Assembly (NCBI GenBank): GCA_030611765.1
Contig: JAUWPE010000009.1
Span: 1-39,358, forward strand
Length of the DNA stretch: 39,358 nucleotides
Direction: 5' to 3'
Origin: Candidatus Cloacimonadota bacterium
Lineage (GTDB): Bacteria > Cloacimonadota > Cloacimonadia > JGIOTU-2
The notes beneath the pieces were generated by a model. That model was not told where the DNA came from and made no database searches. It worked only from the letters and a program-made list of their open reading frames with translations. A program made the translations under genes and the position numbers. Numbering within the stretch: position 1 is the stretch's first letter; the number at the start of each line of letters is the position of its first letter. Of the stretch, positions 19,773-29,968 are shown piece by piece.

Positions 19773-20060
19773 ATGGCAAGGTCACTCAAAAAAGGACCCT
19801 TTTACGATGAGCATCTCATGCACAAAGTAGAAAAGTTGAATGAACTGAATAAGAAACAGGTTATCAAGACCTGGTCCCGTCGTTCTACTGTTATGCCCGA
19901 ATTCGTTGGTCATACATTTGCAGTTCATAACGGTAAAAGGTTCGTACCTGTTTTTGTTACAGAATCGATGGTCGGACATAAACTTGGAGAATTCTCTCCC
20001 ACCAGAACGTTCCGTGGACATAAAGGTAAGAGAGAAAAACTTGCAAGGAAACGTGGTTAA
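19773..20060 (+). CDS. rpsS: 30S ribosomal protein S19
   Basis: 30S head protein in contact with S13, 95 aa. The ATG at 19773 is chosen over the in-frame TTG at 19767: GGAGGA at 19760-19765 is 7 nt from the ATG but only 1 nt from the TTG, and [10 protein letters not shown] is the family start. GRKFVPV-like and [12 protein letters not shown] blocks are present. rplV starts 2 nt after the stop. Confidence 0.97.
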   Translation: MARSLKKGPFYDEHLMHKVEKLNELNKKQVIKTWSRRSTVMPEFVGHTFAVHNGKRFVPVFVTESMVGHKLGEFSPTRTFRGHKGKREKLARKRG

Positions 20061-20062
20061 TT

Positions 20063-20407
20063 ATGGAAGCGATTGCGAGAATAAAAAATCAAAAAGGTTC
20101 ACCAAGAAAAGTGCGTCTTGTGGCAGATTTGATTCGTAAAAAACGGGTTAGCGATGCAAGAGATATTCTTAATTTCTCAAAGAAGCGTGCTGCACGCAGT
20201 ATTCTTAAAATACTCGATTCCGCAGTGGCAAATGCTGCAAACAAATCAGGCAAAGTCGAAATCGATAAATTATATATAAACAAGATCACCGTGGATGAGG
20301 GCATCACTATGAAACGCTGGCGCTCTCGTGCAATGGGTCGAGCTGATATGATCTTCAAAAGAACTCATCATATTGCTTTATCCGTAACTGATGAAATGGA
20401 AGATTAG
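20063..20407 (+). CDS. rplV: 50S ribosomal protein L22
   Basis: Its beta-hairpin lines the exit tunnel constriction. It has 114 aa. Blocks are KGSPRKVRLVADLIR at the start and the hairpin WRSRAMGRADMIFKRTHHI at the end. The hairpin tip looks ordinary, with no macrolide-resistance type insertion or deletion. Confidence 0.97.
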   Translation: MEAIARIKNQKGSPRKVRLVADLIRKKRVSDARDILNFSKKRAARSILKILDSAVANAANKSGKVEIDKLYINKITVDEGITMKRWRSRAMGRADMIFKRTHHIALSVTDEMED

Positions 20408-20415
20408 GAGGCACA

Positions 20416-21093
20416 TTGGGTCAAAAAACTAATCCCGTTGGTTTTCGAATAGGTTATAATAAAAACTGGGAATCTATATGGTTCGCAAATACTCGCAAAG
20501 AGTATGTTGAAACTTTTTATGAAGATATGCGCATCAAAGATTATCTTAATAAAAGGTTATCAGACGCAATGATCTCTAAAATAGTAATTTTACGTAAAAG
20601 TGATAAATTAACAATTGTGATCCATACTGCTCGTCCGGGTATTGTGATCGGCAGAAAGGGTGTCGAGATCGAAAAGGTAAAGCAAGAGCTTATAACTTTT
20701 TTGAACATGAATACCAAGGATGACTATGCCAAGCTTGCTATTGATGTGCAGGAAGTAAAAAGACCTGAACTCGATGCTCGTCTTGTCGGTATGGATATTG
20801 CACGTCAGATAGAAAATAGAATTTCCTATCGTAGAGCAATGAAAAGAGCTATTGAACGTACAATGTCAGCTGGTGCTGAAGGCATCAAGATCAAAACCAG
20901 CGGACGTCTTCATGGCGCTGAAATTGCTCGAAGTGAAGAATATAAAGATGGTCGAACACCCCTTCATACCCTTCGTTCCGATATTGATTATGCATTATCA
21001 GAAGCTCATACTCGCTATGGTATAATCGGAATCAAGGTTTGGATATGCAAGGGAGAACTAACGAAAAAAGAGTATCAGCAATCATATATATAA
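20416..21093 (+). CDS. rpsC: 30S ribosomal protein S3
   Basis: mRNA-entry protein with helicase role, 225 aa. It starts with TTG at 20416 behind GGAGG at 20407-20411, giving the family start MGQKTNPVGFRIG. The N-terminal KH domain carries the GxxG loop in VIGRKGVEI, and the C-terminal domain has GAEIARSE. This is one of two TTG starts in the cluster. Confidence 0.97.
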   Translation: MGQKTNPVGFRIGYNKNWESIWFANTRKEYVETFYEDMRIKDYLNKRLSDAMISKIVILRKSDKLTIVIHTARPGIVIGRKGVEIEKVKQELITFLNMNTKDDYAKLAIDVQEVKRPELDARLVGMDIARQIENRISYRRAMKRAIERTMSAGAEGIKIKTSGRLHGAEIARSEEYKDGRTPLHTLRSDIDYALSEAHTRYGIIGIKVWICKGELTKKEYQQSYI

Positions 21094-21105
21094 GGTATTT
21101 ATTTT

Positions 21106-21525
21106 ATGTTACAGCCGAAGAAAGTTAAACATCGTAAACAGCAGCGTGGAAAAAGACGCGGAAAAGCCTATACAGGTTCCAAGCTCAATTTTGGTCAGTA
21201 TGGTCTTGTTACTCTTGAAACTGCATGGATCACCGCACGTCAGATCGAGGCAGCTCGTGTGGCGATAACTCACTTTATGAAAAGATTGGGAAAAGTCTGG
21301 ATAAGAATATTCCCGGACAAGCCCATAACTCTTAAACCCGCAGAAACTCGTATGGGAAAAGGTAAAGGCGCTCCTGAATATTGGGTTGCAGTTGTCAAAC
21401 CAGGTCGTGTGCTTTTTGAGCTTGGTGGTGTCGATGAAGATGTTGCAAAAAGAGCACTTGAACTGGGAGGACATAAACTCCCTGTAAAAACCAAATTCAT
21501 AACTCGTGATGAGGTGAGAGGTTAA
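21106..21525 (+). CDS. rplP: 50S ribosomal protein L16
   Basis: A-site tRNA contact protein, 139 aa. Blocks are [30 protein letters not shown]-like and [19 protein letters not shown], with the loop that reaches the peptidyl-transferase centre. It is 1 nt upstream of the rpmC start codon. Confidence 0.98.
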   Translation: MLQPKKVKHRKQQRGKRRGKAYTGSKLNFGQYGLVTLETAWITARQIEAARVAITHFMKRLGKVWIRIFPDKPITLKPAETRMGKGKGAPEYWVAVVKPGRVLFELGGVDEDVAKRALELGGHKLPVKTKFITRDEVRG

Positions 21526-21526
21526 T

Positions 21527-21736
21527 ATGCTGAAACCAAACGAGATCAGAGAAATGAATCTTGCCGAACTTAATATGAAAGAGCAGGACCTTCAGGAAGA
21601 ATTTTTCAACCTTCGTCTCCAAAAAGTGACGAACAGATTGGAAAATCCCTGGAAGCTTCACGAAATTCGAAGAGATATTGCACGAGTAAAGACAATTATT
21701 CGTGAAAAGCAACAAATGGATAATAAGGAAGAGTAG
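21527..21736 (+). CDS. rpmC: 50S ribosomal protein L29
   Basis: Two-helix protein next to L23 at the tunnel exit, 69 aa. EEFFNLRLQKVTNRLENPW and the RRDIARVKTII block identify it. GAGAGG at the end of rplP serves as SD. Confidence 0.96.
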   Translation: MLKPNEIREMNLAELNMKEQDLQEEFFNLRLQKVTNRLENPWKLHEIRRDIARVKTIIREKQQMDNKEE

Positions 21737-21745
21737 TAGGTTTCA

Positions 21746-22015
21746 ATGAATAAGGAAAAAATGTCAATCCGTCAAAAGCCCACGAGAATCGGTATCGTAG
21801 TAAGCGATAAAATGGATAAAACTGTAGTGGTCCGTGTTGAGCGAAAATATAAGCACCCACTCTATGGAAAATATATTAGAAAACATAAAAAATTTCATAT
21901 CCACGATGAGAATAATGAAGCACATATCGGCGATAAAGTAAAAATTGAAGAATTCCAACCTGTTAGCAAAACCAAACGCTGGAAACTCATCGAAATCATT
22001 GAAAGAAGCAAGTAG
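21746..22015 (+). CDS. rpsQ: 30S ribosomal protein S17
   Basis: Primary 16S rRNA-binding protein, 89 aa from the ATG at 21746. It has an OB-fold with [19 protein letters not shown] and [19 protein letters not shown]. An alternative ATG at 21761 (MSIRQKP) follows AAGGA and could be the true start, giving 84 aa; the sequence does not decide it. Confidence 0.96.
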   Translation: MNKEKMSIRQKPTRIGIVVSDKMDKTVVVRVERKYKHPLYGKYIRKHKKFHIHDENNEAHIGDKVKIEEFQPVSKTKRWKLIEIIERSK

Positions 22016-22033
22016 GAAGTTTAGGAAGTTCTA

Positions 22034-22402
22034 ATGATACAGCAGGAGTCAGTTCTTAAAGTCGCAGATAATTCAGGTGCAAAAGTGGTGAAATGCATAA
22101 AGGTTTTGGGTGGTTCACGCCGCCGATATGCTAGTCTTGGTGATGTGATCGTGCTTTCTGTTAAATCTGCTATCCCTCACAGTGATGTGAAAAAAGGCAG
22201 CTTGCACAGGGGAGTGATCGTGCGCACAAAGAAAGCAGTACGCCGTTCAGATGGTTCTTATGTCCGTTTTAGTGATAATGCAGTTGTGCTTATCAATGAA
22301 GCTACGGAACCAAAAGGAACCCGTATTTTCGGTCCGGTTGCACGTGAGCTGCGAGAGAAAAAGTTCATGAAGATCCTTTCTCTTGCCCCTGAGGTTGTGT
22401 AG
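22034..22402 (+). CDS. rplN: 50S ribosomal protein L14
   Basis: Interface protein, 122 aa. [17 protein letters not shown] is the family signature, and GVIVRTKK and [13 protein letters not shown] are present. It begins 18 nt after rpsQ, behind GGAAG. Confidence 0.98.
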   Translation: MIQQESVLKVADNSGAKVVKCIKVLGGSRRRYASLGDVIVLSVKSAIPHSDVKKGSLHRGVIVRTKKAVRRSDGSYVRFSDNAVVLINEATEPKGTRIFGPVARELREKKFMKILSLAPEVV

Positions 22403-22411
22403 GAGTTTTAT

Positions 22412-22720
22412 ATGAGAATCAAAAAAAATGATAAAGTAAGAGTTGTTTCCGGCGAATATAAAGGTGTCGAAGGACATGTGTTAAAATCTTTCCCCACGAA
22501 GAACAAGATAATTGTGGAAAAGGTAAATTTCATCAAGAAACATCAGCGTCCCACTCAACAGAATCCTTCCGGTGGCGTTATTGAGATGGAAGCACCTATC
22601 CATGTTTCTAATGTTCAGTTCATTTGCCCGAAATGTGGAAAACCTTCTAAAATCAAAATGAAAATTTTAGATGATAAAAGTAGAATCCGATACTGCACTA
22701 ATTGCGGTGATATGGTCTAA
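22412..22720 (+). CDS. rplX: 50S ribosomal protein L24 (with C-terminal CxxC pairs)
   Basis: Assembly initiator at the tunnel exit, 102 aa. A KOW domain lies in residues 1-40 (KKNDKVRVVSGEYKGVEG). The C-terminal part carries Cys72/Cys75 and Cys95/Cys98, a zinc-ribbon arrangement seen in a subset of bacterial L24 proteins. Confidence 0.97.
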   Translation: MRIKKNDKVRVVSGEYKGVEGHVLKSFPTKNKIIVEKVNFIKKHQRPTQQNPSGGVIEMEAPIHVSNVQFICPKCGKPSKIKMKILDDKSRIRYCTNCGDMV

Positions 22721-22729
22721 CGAGGAACA

Positions 22730-23272
22730 ATGAGTAGATTACAAGAAAAGTTCAAAAAGGAAATCATACCTGAGCTTACAAAAAAGCATGAGTATGCCAA
22801 TGTTATGGATGTTCCCAAACTGAAAAAAGTAACGGTGAATATTGGTGTGGGAGAAGCGACTGAGAACAGAGCATCACTGGATAATGCACGTAAGGAAATT
22901 GAAACGATCACGGGACAGCATGCAGTGATTACTCATGCAAAGAAATCAATCTCAAATTTTAAATTACGTAAAGGTATGCCTATCGGTACGATGACAACCC
23001 TACACGGCGAAAAGATGTATGAATTCTTCGATAAATTGGTCAGTATTGTGCTTCCGAGAATTCGCGACTTCAATGGCGTTTCTCCTCATGGATTTGATGG
23101 ACGCGGTAATTATACAATGGGTATAAAAGAGCAGATCGTGTTTCCTGAAATTGATTATGATAAAGTGGATAAAGTTCGTGGTTTAAATATCACATTTGTG
23201 ACTACTGCAAAGAATGATGAAGAAGGATTCAGCCTTCTGAAAGCTCTTGGCATGCCCTTTGCTCAGAAATAA
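22730..23272 (+). CDS. rplE: 50S ribosomal protein L5
   Basis: Binds 5S rRNA in the central protuberance, 180 aa. Blocks are [31 protein letters not shown] and [19 protein letters not shown]. It lies 9 nt after rplX. Confidence 0.98.
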   Translation: MSRLQEKFKKEIIPELTKKHEYANVMDVPKLKKVTVNIGVGEATENRASLDNARKEIETITGQHAVITHAKKSISNFKLRKGMPIGTMTTLHGEKMYEFFDKLVSIVLPRIRDFNGVSPHGFDGRGNYTMGIKEQIVFPEIDYDKVDKVRGLNITFVTTAKNDEEGFSLLKALGMPFAQK

Positions 23273-23289
23273 AAATAATAAGGACTTGT

Positions 23290-23475
23290 ATGGCACGTAA
23301 AGCATTAATTGTCAAATCGAAAAGAGAAAAAAAGTTTAAAGTTAGAGAATATAATAGATGTGAACTGTGCGGAAGACCTCGTGCATATTTACGAGATTTT
23401 GGTATTTGCAGATTATGTTTCAGAAAGCTTGCACTCGAAGGTAAAATACCCGGTGTGAAAAAGGCTAGCTGGTAG
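23290..23475 (+). CDS. rpsN: 30S ribosomal protein S14, type Z
   Basis: Short zinc-binding form, 61 aa, with Cys24/Cys27 and Cys40/Cys43 and the C-terminal [11 protein letters not shown]. It sits between rplE and rpsH, the canonical place in the spc operon. Confidence 0.98.
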   Translation: MARKALIVKSKREKKFKVREYNRCELCGRPRAYLRDFGICRLCFRKLALEGKIPGVKKASW

Positions 23476-23486
23476 TCGGAGGATGT

Positions 23487-23900
23487 ATGGCAAATTTTGA
23501 TCCAATCGCACAAATGCTCACAGTTATCCGTAATGGAATTCAGGCAAAGAAAAAATTCGTTGTAGTTGATTCTTCAAACCTAAAAAAAGATATTATACGA
23601 ATCCTTCACGAGGAGAATTTCATAACAAAATATTCTATCCTCGAGCCATCTGAAAAAGAAGATCGCAAGTTCGAACAGATAAAAATATATATCCGCTATG
23701 TAAATAATTTTGAATCTGTGGTCAGGGGCTTGAAAAAAGTCAGCAAGCCCAGTAAGCGCGTGTACGTTAATTCAAATAATATTCCCGTTGTGTTAAATCA
23801 TATAGGAATTGCAATTCTCTCCACCAACAAAGGTGTTCTCACCGATAGAGATGCCAGAAAATACAATGTTGGCGGCGAGTATATCTGTAATATTTGGTAA
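23487..23900 (+). CDS. rpsH: 30S ribosomal protein S8
   Basis: Central-domain protein binding 16S helix 21, and the spc-operon repressor in E. coli. It has 137 aa, with DPIAQMLTVIRNG at the N-terminus and the STNKGVLTDRDARKYNVGGE block near the C-terminus. SD GGAGG at 23477-23481. Confidence 0.97.
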   Translation: MANFDPIAQMLTVIRNGIQAKKKFVVVDSSNLKKDIIRILHEENFITKYSILEPSEKEDRKFEQIKIYIRYVNNFESVVRGLKKVSKPSKRVYVNSNNIPVVLNHIGIAILSTNKGVLTDRDARKYNVGGEYICNIW

Positions 23901-23911
23901 AGGAGTAGTCA

Positions 23912-24496
23912 ATGTCCAGAGTAGGAAAAGAACCAATAGTTATTCCTGAAAATGTTTCAGTTGCTATAAAGGGACAGCACGTTAAAGTAACTGGTCCTTT
24001 AGGAACGCTGGAGCGCACACTCAATGATGGAATTACTATTAAAATAAAAGACAATCAAGCAATTTTTACGCGAAAAGATGATGAAAAGCAGACACGAAGT
24101 CTTCATGGATTGAACCGATCTCTCGTTGCCAATATGGTAGAGGGTGTACATAATGGATATTTGAAAAAGCTTATGATCGTTGGAACAGGTTACAAGGCAG
24201 AGGTTAAAGGCAAATGGCTTGTACTCACTCTTGGTTTTTCTCATGATGTGTATTTTGAAATTCCAAAAGAAGTGAAAATCGAAATTGAAAAGATCGGTCG
24301 TGCAGAAGCAAGCAGTATATCCGGTCTGCAGGCGATCGTTGATTTTCGCAGCCATGATAAAGAAATGCTTGGTGCTGTCTGCGCTGCTATTCGAGATGTC
24401 AAACCTCCGGAATGTTATAAAGGAAAAGGTGTTCGTTATGCTGATGAGCATATCCGTATCAAACCTGGTAAAGTTGCTGGCGGAGCAGGTGTCTAA
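23912..24496 (+). CDS. rplF: 50S ribosomal protein L6
   Basis: Located near the sarcin-ricin loop, 194 aa, somewhat longer than the usual 177-180. It begins MSRVGKEPI, has two repeats of the L6 fold, and the block KGVRYADEHIRIKPGK is followed by a short extra tail VAGGAGV. SD AAGGAG just upstream. Confidence 0.97.
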   Translation: MSRVGKEPIVIPENVSVAIKGQHVKVTGPLGTLERTLNDGITIKIKDNQAIFTRKDDEKQTRSLHGLNRSLVANMVEGVHNGYLKKLMIVGTGYKAEVKGKWLVLTLGFSHDVYFEIPKEVKIEIEKIGRAEASSISGLQAIVDFRSHDKEMLGAVCAAIRDVKPPECYKGKGVRYADEHIRIKPGKVAGGAGV

Positions 24497-24505
24497 GGAG
24501 CAGGT

Positions 24506-24883
24506 ATGTTAAAGAAAAAGGTAAGAAAAAATATATTATTAAGAAATCGCCGAAAAGTTGCTATCCGAAATAAAATTTCCGGAACAGCAGAAAAGCCACG
24601 TCTCAGTGTATATAGAAGCTTGAAGCATATCTATGCACAAGTCATTGATGATGAGAACAGTGTAACACTTTGTGCGGTTTCTACTCTAAGTCCTGAGTAT
24701 AAAAAGCGGGCAAAAGATGGCATGAAACCCGTTGCAAAAGCAAGTCTTATTGGCGAGCTTTTTGCCAAGAAATGTCTTGAGAAGAAGATAAAAAAAGTTT
24801 GTTTTGATAGAAATGGCTTTAAGTACCATGGTCGTGTAAAAGCCCTTGCAGAAGGCGCACGTAAAGCCGGTCTGGAATTCTAG
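24506..24883 (+). CDS. rplR: 50S ribosomal protein L18
   Basis: 5S rRNA-binding protein, 125 aa. The basic N-terminus is followed by [19 protein letters not shown], and it ends in [26 protein letters not shown]-type sequence typical of the family. SD AAGGAG. Confidence 0.97.
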   Translation: MLKKKVRKNILLRNRRKVAIRNKISGTAEKPRLSVYRSLKHIYAQVIDDENSVTLCAVSTLSPEYKKRAKDGMKPVAKASLIGELFAKKCLEKKIKKVCFDRNGFKYHGRVKALAEGARKAGLEF

Positions 24884-24891
24884 GAGAGCAT

Positions 24892-25398
24892 ATGCTTAAT
24901 GAAAGAAAACGTGATGAAAACGAATTAGTTTATGAACAAGTTGTTGATACTAACCGTGTTTCCAAAGTGACCAAAGGGGGAAGACACTTCAGCTTTAATG
25001 CTACAGTTGTTGTTGGTGATAAAAATGGCAAAGTCGGTGTCGGCATGGGAAAAGCCAATGAAGTTATTCCAGCGATAAATAAAGCCAAGGATAAAGCAAG
25101 AAAATCTCTCTTCGTATTCCCGATTCGTAATGGTACGATCCCACACATGATCCTTGGCAAATTCAGAGGTAGTAAAGTGCTACTCAAACCAGCTGCTCCC
25201 GGTACCGGTGTTATAGCTGGTGGACCGATTCGTGCGATCCTCGAAGCAGCAGGTGTGGAAAATGTGCTGACTAAATCTCTTGGATCTAGCACAAAACACA
25301 ACATGGTAAAAGCCACAGTTCGTGCATTGCAAGCTCTCCGTTCTCATGAAGAAGTCGCAAAACTACGTGGCAAAACTTTGTCGGAACTTCTATCATAA
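24892..25398 (+). CDS. rpsE: 30S ribosomal protein S5
   Basis: Decoding-fidelity and mRNA-entry protein, 168 aa. The double-stranded-RNA-binding-like N-terminal domain contains [20 protein letters not shown], and the C-terminal domain has [18 protein letters not shown]. rpmD follows after 18 nt. Confidence 0.98.
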   Translation: MLNERKRDENELVYEQVVDTNRVSKVTKGGRHFSFNATVVVGDKNGKVGVGMGKANEVIPAINKAKDKARKSLFVFPIRNGTIPHMILGKFRGSKVLLKPAAPGTGVIAGGPIRAILEAAGVENVLTKSLGSSTKHNMVKATVRALQALRSHEEVAKLRGKTLSELLS

Positions 25399-25416
25399 AT
25401 AAAGGTTGATCGAGAA

Positions 25417-25614
25417 ATGAAACTTAAAATTACATTAGTGAAAAGCCCGATAGGACAGAAGCCCAATACCAGAAGAACCGTAGAAGCATTAGGACTTCGC
25501 AAGCTCCATCATTCTGTTATTCAAAAAGATACTCCTCCAATTTTGGGAATGATCAATACTGTAGCACATCTAGTAAAAGTTGAAGAAATAAAAGGTAGAA
25601 GAGGTTCAAAATGA
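25417..25614 (+). CDS. rpmD: 50S ribosomal protein L30
   Basis: Short bacterial L30, 65 aa. The start [20 protein letters not shown] and [10 protein letters not shown] are diagnostic. Its stop overlaps the rplO start by 4 nt (ATGA). Confidence 0.96.
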   Translation: MKLKITLVKSPIGQKPNTRRTVEALGLRKLHHSVIQKDTPPILGMINTVAHLVKVEEIKGRRGSK

Positions 25615-26066
25615 AATTAAATGAATTAAAACCTCCTCAAAATTCTCGTAAGAAAAAATCCCGTCTTGGCAAAGGCGATGGCTCAGGAAAAGGCAAAACA
25701 AGCGGTCATGGCATGAATGGACAGAAGTGCAGAAGCGGCGCCAGTATTCCTAACTGGTTTGAAGGCGGACAAATGCCTATACATCGCAGATTGCCTATAA
25801 AGGGTTTTAATAATAGTAAATTTTCCAAGAAATATAGGATCGTTTCATTGAACACTCTTGCTGGAATCGATGAAAGTATTATTGATATCGAGCTCATGGA
25901 GAAATATGGATTTATAGATGTTCAAAATCACAAAGTTCAAATGGTAAAAGTTCTTGCAAATGAGGAAAATAAATTTGAAAAAAAGAAAGTTATCAAAGCC
26001 AACTGTTTTAGCAAAAAAGCAATTGAAATCATTCAGAAGGTTGGCGGGAAAGTAGAGGTTGTATAG
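25611..26066 (+). CDS. rplO: 50S ribosomal protein L15
   Basis: Late-assembly protein, 151 aa. [30 protein letters not shown]-like Gly/Lys-rich N-terminus, then GFEGGQMP-type sequence ([18 protein letters not shown]) and a globular C-terminal domain. Its TAG stop shares a base with the secY GTG. Confidence 0.97.
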   Translation: MKLNELKPPQNSRKKKSRLGKGDGSGKGKTSGHGMNGQKCRSGASIPNWFEGGQMPIHRRLPIKGFNNSKFSKKYRIVSLNTLAGIDESIIDIELMEKYGFIDVQNHKVQMVKVLANEENKFEKKKVIKANCFSKKAIEIIQKVGGKVEVV

Positions 26067-27376
26067 TGCTTAAATCACTATTTAACGTCTTTAAAGTTCC
26101 TGAATTAAAGAAGAAAGTTCTTTTCACTCTTGGTATTTTTATTGTTTATCGTCTTGGTAGTCATATTCCTACTCCTGGTATCAATACCTCAGCGCTTGGA
26201 GAATTTTTTGCAACGCAAGGTAATACAATATTCAGTATGATCGACCTCTTTGTAGGAGGAAACCTGAGCAAGGCAACCATCTTTGCTCTCGGTATCATGC
26301 CATACATTACTGCTTCTATTGTGATGCAACTTCTCGGTGGAGTTATTCCTTATTTTGAAAAGCTCAAAAAAGAGGGTCCTGAAGGTCAGAAAAAAATTAC
26401 CCAGTATACACGTTATGGTACACTCATTGTTGGTACTTTTAATGCGTTCTGGATAACTACTTTCCTTGAGAGCATTACTTCTCCTACCGGTGCAGCAGTT
26501 GTTCCATATCCCGGGTTGATGTTCAAATTTGTAACTATACTCACACTTGTTACCGGTACGATATTCATCATGTGGCTTGGTGAGCAGATCACAGAAAAAG
26601 GTATTGGCAACGGTATTTCTCTCATCATCTTTATTGGTATTATTGCTCGATATCCAAACGGATTTATAAATATGTTCAAAATGGTTGCAACAGGTACCCT
26701 TCCTCTAATACTTGCTATTGCGGTTCTCGTGTTTATGGTGCTTGCCACTACTGCAGTTATTTTCATAACTGAAGCGACTCGAAAGATCCCGGTGCAATAT
26801 GCAAAGCGCGTCATAGGCAGAAAGATCTATGGCGGACAGGCAACATATATTCCGCTGAAGGTAAACTCCGCAGGTGTTATTCCTATTATTTTTGCGCAAT
26901 CCGTGCTCATGTTCCCACAAACGATCACGACATTCTTTAAGGATAGTGATTTCATGCATATGCTCACAAGCTGGCTTTCACCTGGTGCTTTTTTGCATAC
27001 GGCACTGTATGTGATATTGATCGTATTCTTTGCCTACTTCTATACTGCTATTGTGCTCAATCCGACAGAGATTGCAGCAAATATGAAAAAATATGGCGGC
27101 TTCATTCCCGGACGTAAGCCCGGTAAGAGAACTGCCGAATATATAAACAATGTGATTGTTCGTATCACCTTACCCGGTGCAATATTCTTTGCATTCATCG
27201 CAGTTACACCGACATTTCTTATCCAATATGCCAGACTTCCATTCTATTTCGGAGGTACTGGTTTGATAATTATCGTCGGTGTGGCGCTCGATACACTGAA
27301 GCAGATTGAATCCCATCTTGTTATGCGTCATTATGACGGATTTATGAAGAAGGGTAAATTGCGAGGAAGAAGGTGA
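26066..27376 (+). CDS. secY: Preprotein translocase subunit SecY
   Basis: Channel-forming subunit of the Sec translocon in the inner membrane, 436 aa with about ten predicted spans. GTG start at 26066 (TAGTG overlap with rplO). Family marks are RLGSHIPTPGI near residue 30, the plug/TM2 region FALGIMPYITASIVMQLL, GNGISLIIF, and the cytoplasmic loop RKIPVQYAKRVIGRK. Its stop overlaps the adk GTG (GTGA). Confidence 0.97.
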   Translation: MLKSLFNVFKVPELKKKVLFTLGIFIVYRLGSHIPTPGINTSALGEFFATQGNTIFSMIDLFVGGNLSKATIFALGIMPYITASIVMQLLGGVIPYFEKLKKEGPEGQKKITQYTRYGTLIVGTFNAFWITTFLESITSPTGAAVVPYPGLMFKFVTILTLVTGTIFIMWLGEQITEKGIGNGISLIIFIGIIARYPNGFINMFKMVATGTLPLILAIAVLVFMVLATTAVIFITEATRKIPVQYAKRVIGRKIYGGQATYIPLKVNSAGVIPIIFAQSVLMFPQTITTFFKDSDFMHMLTSWLSPGAFLHTALYVILIVFFAYFYTAIVLNPTEIAANMKKYGGFIPGRKPGKRTAEYINNVIVRITLPGAIFFAFIAVTPTFLIQYARLPFYFGGTGLIIIVGVALDTLKQIESHLVMRHYDGFMKKGKLRGRR

Positions 27377-28044
27377 TCGACACGAAAAAACGCATAGTTG
27401 TGTTATTAGGTCCTCCCGGAGCAGGAAAAGGCACACAGGCAGAATACATCGAAGAGAAGTATCGCATTCCGCATATCTCTACCGGCGAAATTCTCCGTGA
27501 TAATATTGATAAAAAAACACCTCTTGGTATTGAAGCCCATAAATTCATGCACAAGGGTGAGCTTGTTCCTGACGATCTTATTATCAAGATGGTGAAAAAC
27601 AGAGTGCAGCAACCGGATTGTGCCGAAGGTGCCCTGTTTGACGGATTTCCCAGAAATGAGGATCAGGCGGAAATGTTCTTTGATATGGAATATGTTTCCA
27701 CCAATGCTAAAGTATGTGCCATTATAGTCGATATACCCGATGAAGAGGTCATCAAACGGTTATCAAATCGACGATACTGCCCGAACTGTAAAAGCATTTA
27801 TAACCTCATTCATAAAGTTCCCAAAAAGAAAGTGGGAGATTCCTTCCTTTGTGATAAATGCAGCACTGAACTGATCGTTCGTGATGATGACAAAGTCGAG
27901 ACCATTAAGAATCGGTTGAAGATTTTTCATAATACTGCCGGACCGCTCATTGATTATTTCGCAAAGGAGAATGTTCTTCACAAAGTGAATGGCGTAACCT
28001 CTCTTGAAGAAGTATTCGAACAGATTGCAATAATACTCGAATAA
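27373..28044 (+). CDS. adk: Adenylate kinase (zinc-LID type)
   Basis: Interconverts ATP + AMP and 2 ADP. It has 223 aa, with P-loop GPPGAGKGT at residues 13-21 and the AMP-binding block GFPRNEDQA at 91-99. The LID domain holds Cys136/Cys139 and Cys160/Cys163, a zinc-binding LID like that of Gram-positive enzymes. The GTG at 27373 overlaps the secY stop, and AGGAAG upstream can act as SD. The order secY-adk-map-infA is widespread. Confidence 0.95.
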   Translation: MIDTKKRIVVLLGPPGAGKGTQAEYIEEKYRIPHISTGEILRDNIDKKTPLGIEAHKFMHKGELVPDDLIIKMVKNRVQQPDCAEGALFDGFPRNEDQAEMFFDMEYVSTNAKVCAIIVDIPDEEVIKRLSNRRYCPNCKSIYNLIHKVPKKKVGDSFLCDKCSTELIVRDDDKVETIKNRLKIFHNTAGPLIDYFAKENVLHKVNGVTSLEEVFEQIAIILE

Positions 28045-28046
28045 GA

Positions 28047-28814
28047 ATGATAACGATTAAGAATGCCCGGGAAATCAAACTCATGAGGGAGAGTAATGCT
28101 CTCGTTGCCCTCATCCTTGATGAACTGCACGACATGGTCAAACCTGGTGTGAATGCTTTTGATTTGAATGCCAAAGCAGAAGAGATCATAAGTGAACACG
28201 GTGCAGTATCAGCTTTCAAAGGTTATGAAATGGACGATCTTGATCCATATGAATATTCGATTTGTGCATCAGTTAACAGTGAGATCGTTCACGGTTATTC
28301 GACAAAAGATAAAGTATTAAAAAATAGTGATATAATTGGCATAGATGTGGGTATAAAAATGAATGGCTTCTGTGGTGACGGTGCCCGTACATTTGTAGTT
28401 GGTACTATTTCAAAGGAAGTTCAATCCCTTCTTGATTGTACAAAGCAAGCCCTTGAAAATGCCATCACACAGTGCAAGCCCGGCAATAGGGTTGGAGATA
28501 TTTCTGCAGCAATTGAAAAAACTGCGATGGATAACGGATTGTATGTTGCAGAATGGCTCACAGGACATGGTATCGGAAGGAATCTGCATGAAGACCCTAT
28601 GATACCAAATGTCGGCAGAAAAGGAACAGGACCTATGCTCAAACCGGGCATGACCATTTCTATTGAACCGATGTTCAATATTGGAACTTCAAAAACTGTA
28701 GAAAAAGAATGGGTTTTTTACACAATGGATGGTTCACCATCTGCACATTTCGAAAACACCGTTCTTATCACAGAGAATGAACCGGAAATTTTAACGAAAA
28801 CAAGGAGCTCATGA
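28047..28814 (+). CDS. map: Methionine aminopeptidase, type I
   Basis: Removes the initiator Met from nascent chains (M24 family, dinuclear metal centre). It has 255 aa. The metal ligands Asp100, Asp111, His174, Glu207 and Glu236 and the substrate-side His82 are all present. The start is 2 nt after the adk stop with no good SD, so translation is probably coupled. The stop touches infA. Confidence 0.97.
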   Translation: MITIKNAREIKLMRESNALVALILDELHDMVKPGVNAFDLNAKAEEIISEHGAVSAFKGYEMDDLDPYEYSICASVNSEIVHGYSTKDKVLKNSDIIGIDVGIKMNGFCGDGARTFVVGTISKEVQSLLDCTKQALENAITQCKPGNRVGDISAAIEKTAMDNGLYVAEWLTGHGIGRNLHEDPMIPNVGRKGTGPMLKPGMTISIEPMFNIGTSKTVEKEWVFYTMDGSPSAHFENTVLITENEPEILTKTRSS

Positions 28815-29032
28815 TGGCTAAAGATGGCCTCATAGAAGTTGACGGCACAGTCGTTGAAGCACTTCCTGGCACGAAATTTATCGTGGAACTGGAAAATGGT
28901 CATAAAGTACATGCCCATATTTCTGGTAAGATGAGAATGCACTATATCCGTATTCTTGTGAGTGATAAGGTGAAGATGGAACTCTCTCCTTATGACCTTA
29001 ACCAGGGACGTATTGTTTATCGTTATAAATAA
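28814..29032 (+). CDS. infA: Translation initiation factor IF-1
   Basis: Small OB-fold factor that occupies the A site during initiation, 72 aa. Of two adjacent ATGs (28811 and 28814) the second is chosen: AAGGAG at 28802-28807 is 6 nt away and [11 protein letters not shown] matches the family start. [19 protein letters not shown] carries the RNA-binding face. Confidence 0.96.
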   Translation: MAKDGLIEVDGTVVEALPGTKFIVELENGHKVHAHISGKMRMHYIRILVSDKVKMELSPYDLNQGRIVYRYK

Positions 29033-29048
29033 TATAGAGGATTTTTTT

Positions 29049-29165
29049 ATGAAAGTACGAGCATCAGTAAAGAAACTTTGTAAAGATTGTAAAATCGTAA
29101 AGCGCAAAGGGCGCATATATGTAATTTGTTCATCAAATCCAAAACATAAACAGAGACAAGGTTAA
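29049..29165 (+). CDS. rpmJ: 50S ribosomal protein L36 (zinc-binding form)
   Basis: A 38-aa zinc-ribbon protein, [20 protein letters not shown] at the start. Ligands Cys11, Cys14, Cys27 and His33 are intact. It lies between infA and rpsM as is usual. AGAGGA upstream serves as SD. Confidence 0.95.
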   Translation: MKVRASVKKLCKDCKIVKRKGRIYVICSSNPKHKQRQG

Positions 29166-29178
29166 GATAGGAGGCACT

Positions 29179-29544
29179 TTGGCAAGAATAGCAGGTGTTG
29201 ATTTACCAAATGAAAAGCGAATAGAGATTGGCTTGACCTATATTTTTGGTATAGGTCGCTCAACCTCTAATGCGATACTGGGAAGAGCCGGTGTCGATAT
29301 CAATAAAAAAGTAAAAGATCTTACTGATCAGGACGTTATTAAACTGCGTGATATCATCAGAGATAATTATATGATCGAAGGTGATCTGCGTAAAGAAAGA
29401 ACCATGAATATCAAACGTCTCATGGAGATTGGTTGCTATCGTGGTTTGCGTCATCGTATCGGTCTTCCTGTTCGCGGACAAAGTACACATTCAAATGCCC
29501 GTACAAGAAAAGGACCACGAAGTAGCCGAGTCGGCAGGAAATAG
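29179..29544 (+). CDS. rpsM: 30S ribosomal protein S13
   Basis: 30S head protein contacting P-site tRNA and L5, 121 aa. TTG start at 29179 behind AGGAGG at 29169-29174, giving [19 protein letters not shown]. The helix-two-turn-helix region and the C-terminal [16 protein letters not shown] block (usually [16 protein letters not shown]) are recognisable. Confidence 0.97.
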   Translation: MARIAGVDLPNEKRIEIGLTYIFGIGRSTSNAILGRAGVDINKKVKDLTDQDVIKLRDIIRDNYMIEGDLRKERTMNIKRLMEIGCYRGLRHRIGLPVRGQSTHSNARTRKGPRSSRVGRK

Positions 29545-29555
29545 CAGGAGAAAAG

Positions 29556-29957
29556 ATGGCAGTAAAAAGCAAACAGAAAAAAACAGTAAGAAAAAAGAAA
29601 GTACGTCTTCAAGAAACCGACGGCATTGCCCATATCCAGGCAACATTTAATAATACTATTATCACAATTACTGATAAGAAGGGTAATGTGATCACTTGGT
29701 CAAGCTGTGGAAAGAATGGATTCAAGAATTCCAAAAAAAGCACTTCCTATGCAGCTCAGCAGACCGCAAAGGACATCGCATCCAAAGTGTTGAATATGGG
29801 TTTAAGAAATATACATGTTCGCGTGAGTGGACCCGGTTCCGGAAGAGATTCTGCAGTTCGTTCACTTCAAGCAGAAGGTTTGAATGTATTGTCAATACTT
29901 GATACGACTCCCATTCCTCATAATGGCTGTCGTCCACCCAAGCGAAGAAGAATTTAA
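29556..29957 (+). CDS. rpsK: 30S ribosomal protein S11
   Basis: Platform protein near the mRNA exit, 133 aa. [33 protein letters not shown] and the C-terminal [16 protein letters not shown] are diagnostic. SD CAGGAG at 29546-29551. Confidence 0.98.
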   Translation: MAVKSKQKKTVRKKKVRLQETDGIAHIQATFNNTIITITDKKGNVITWSSCGKNGFKNSKKSTSYAAQQTAKDIASKVLNMGLRNIHVRVSGPGSGRDSAVRSLQAEGLNVLSILDTTPIPHNGCRPPKRRRI

Positions 29958-29968
29958 GAGGATTCAGA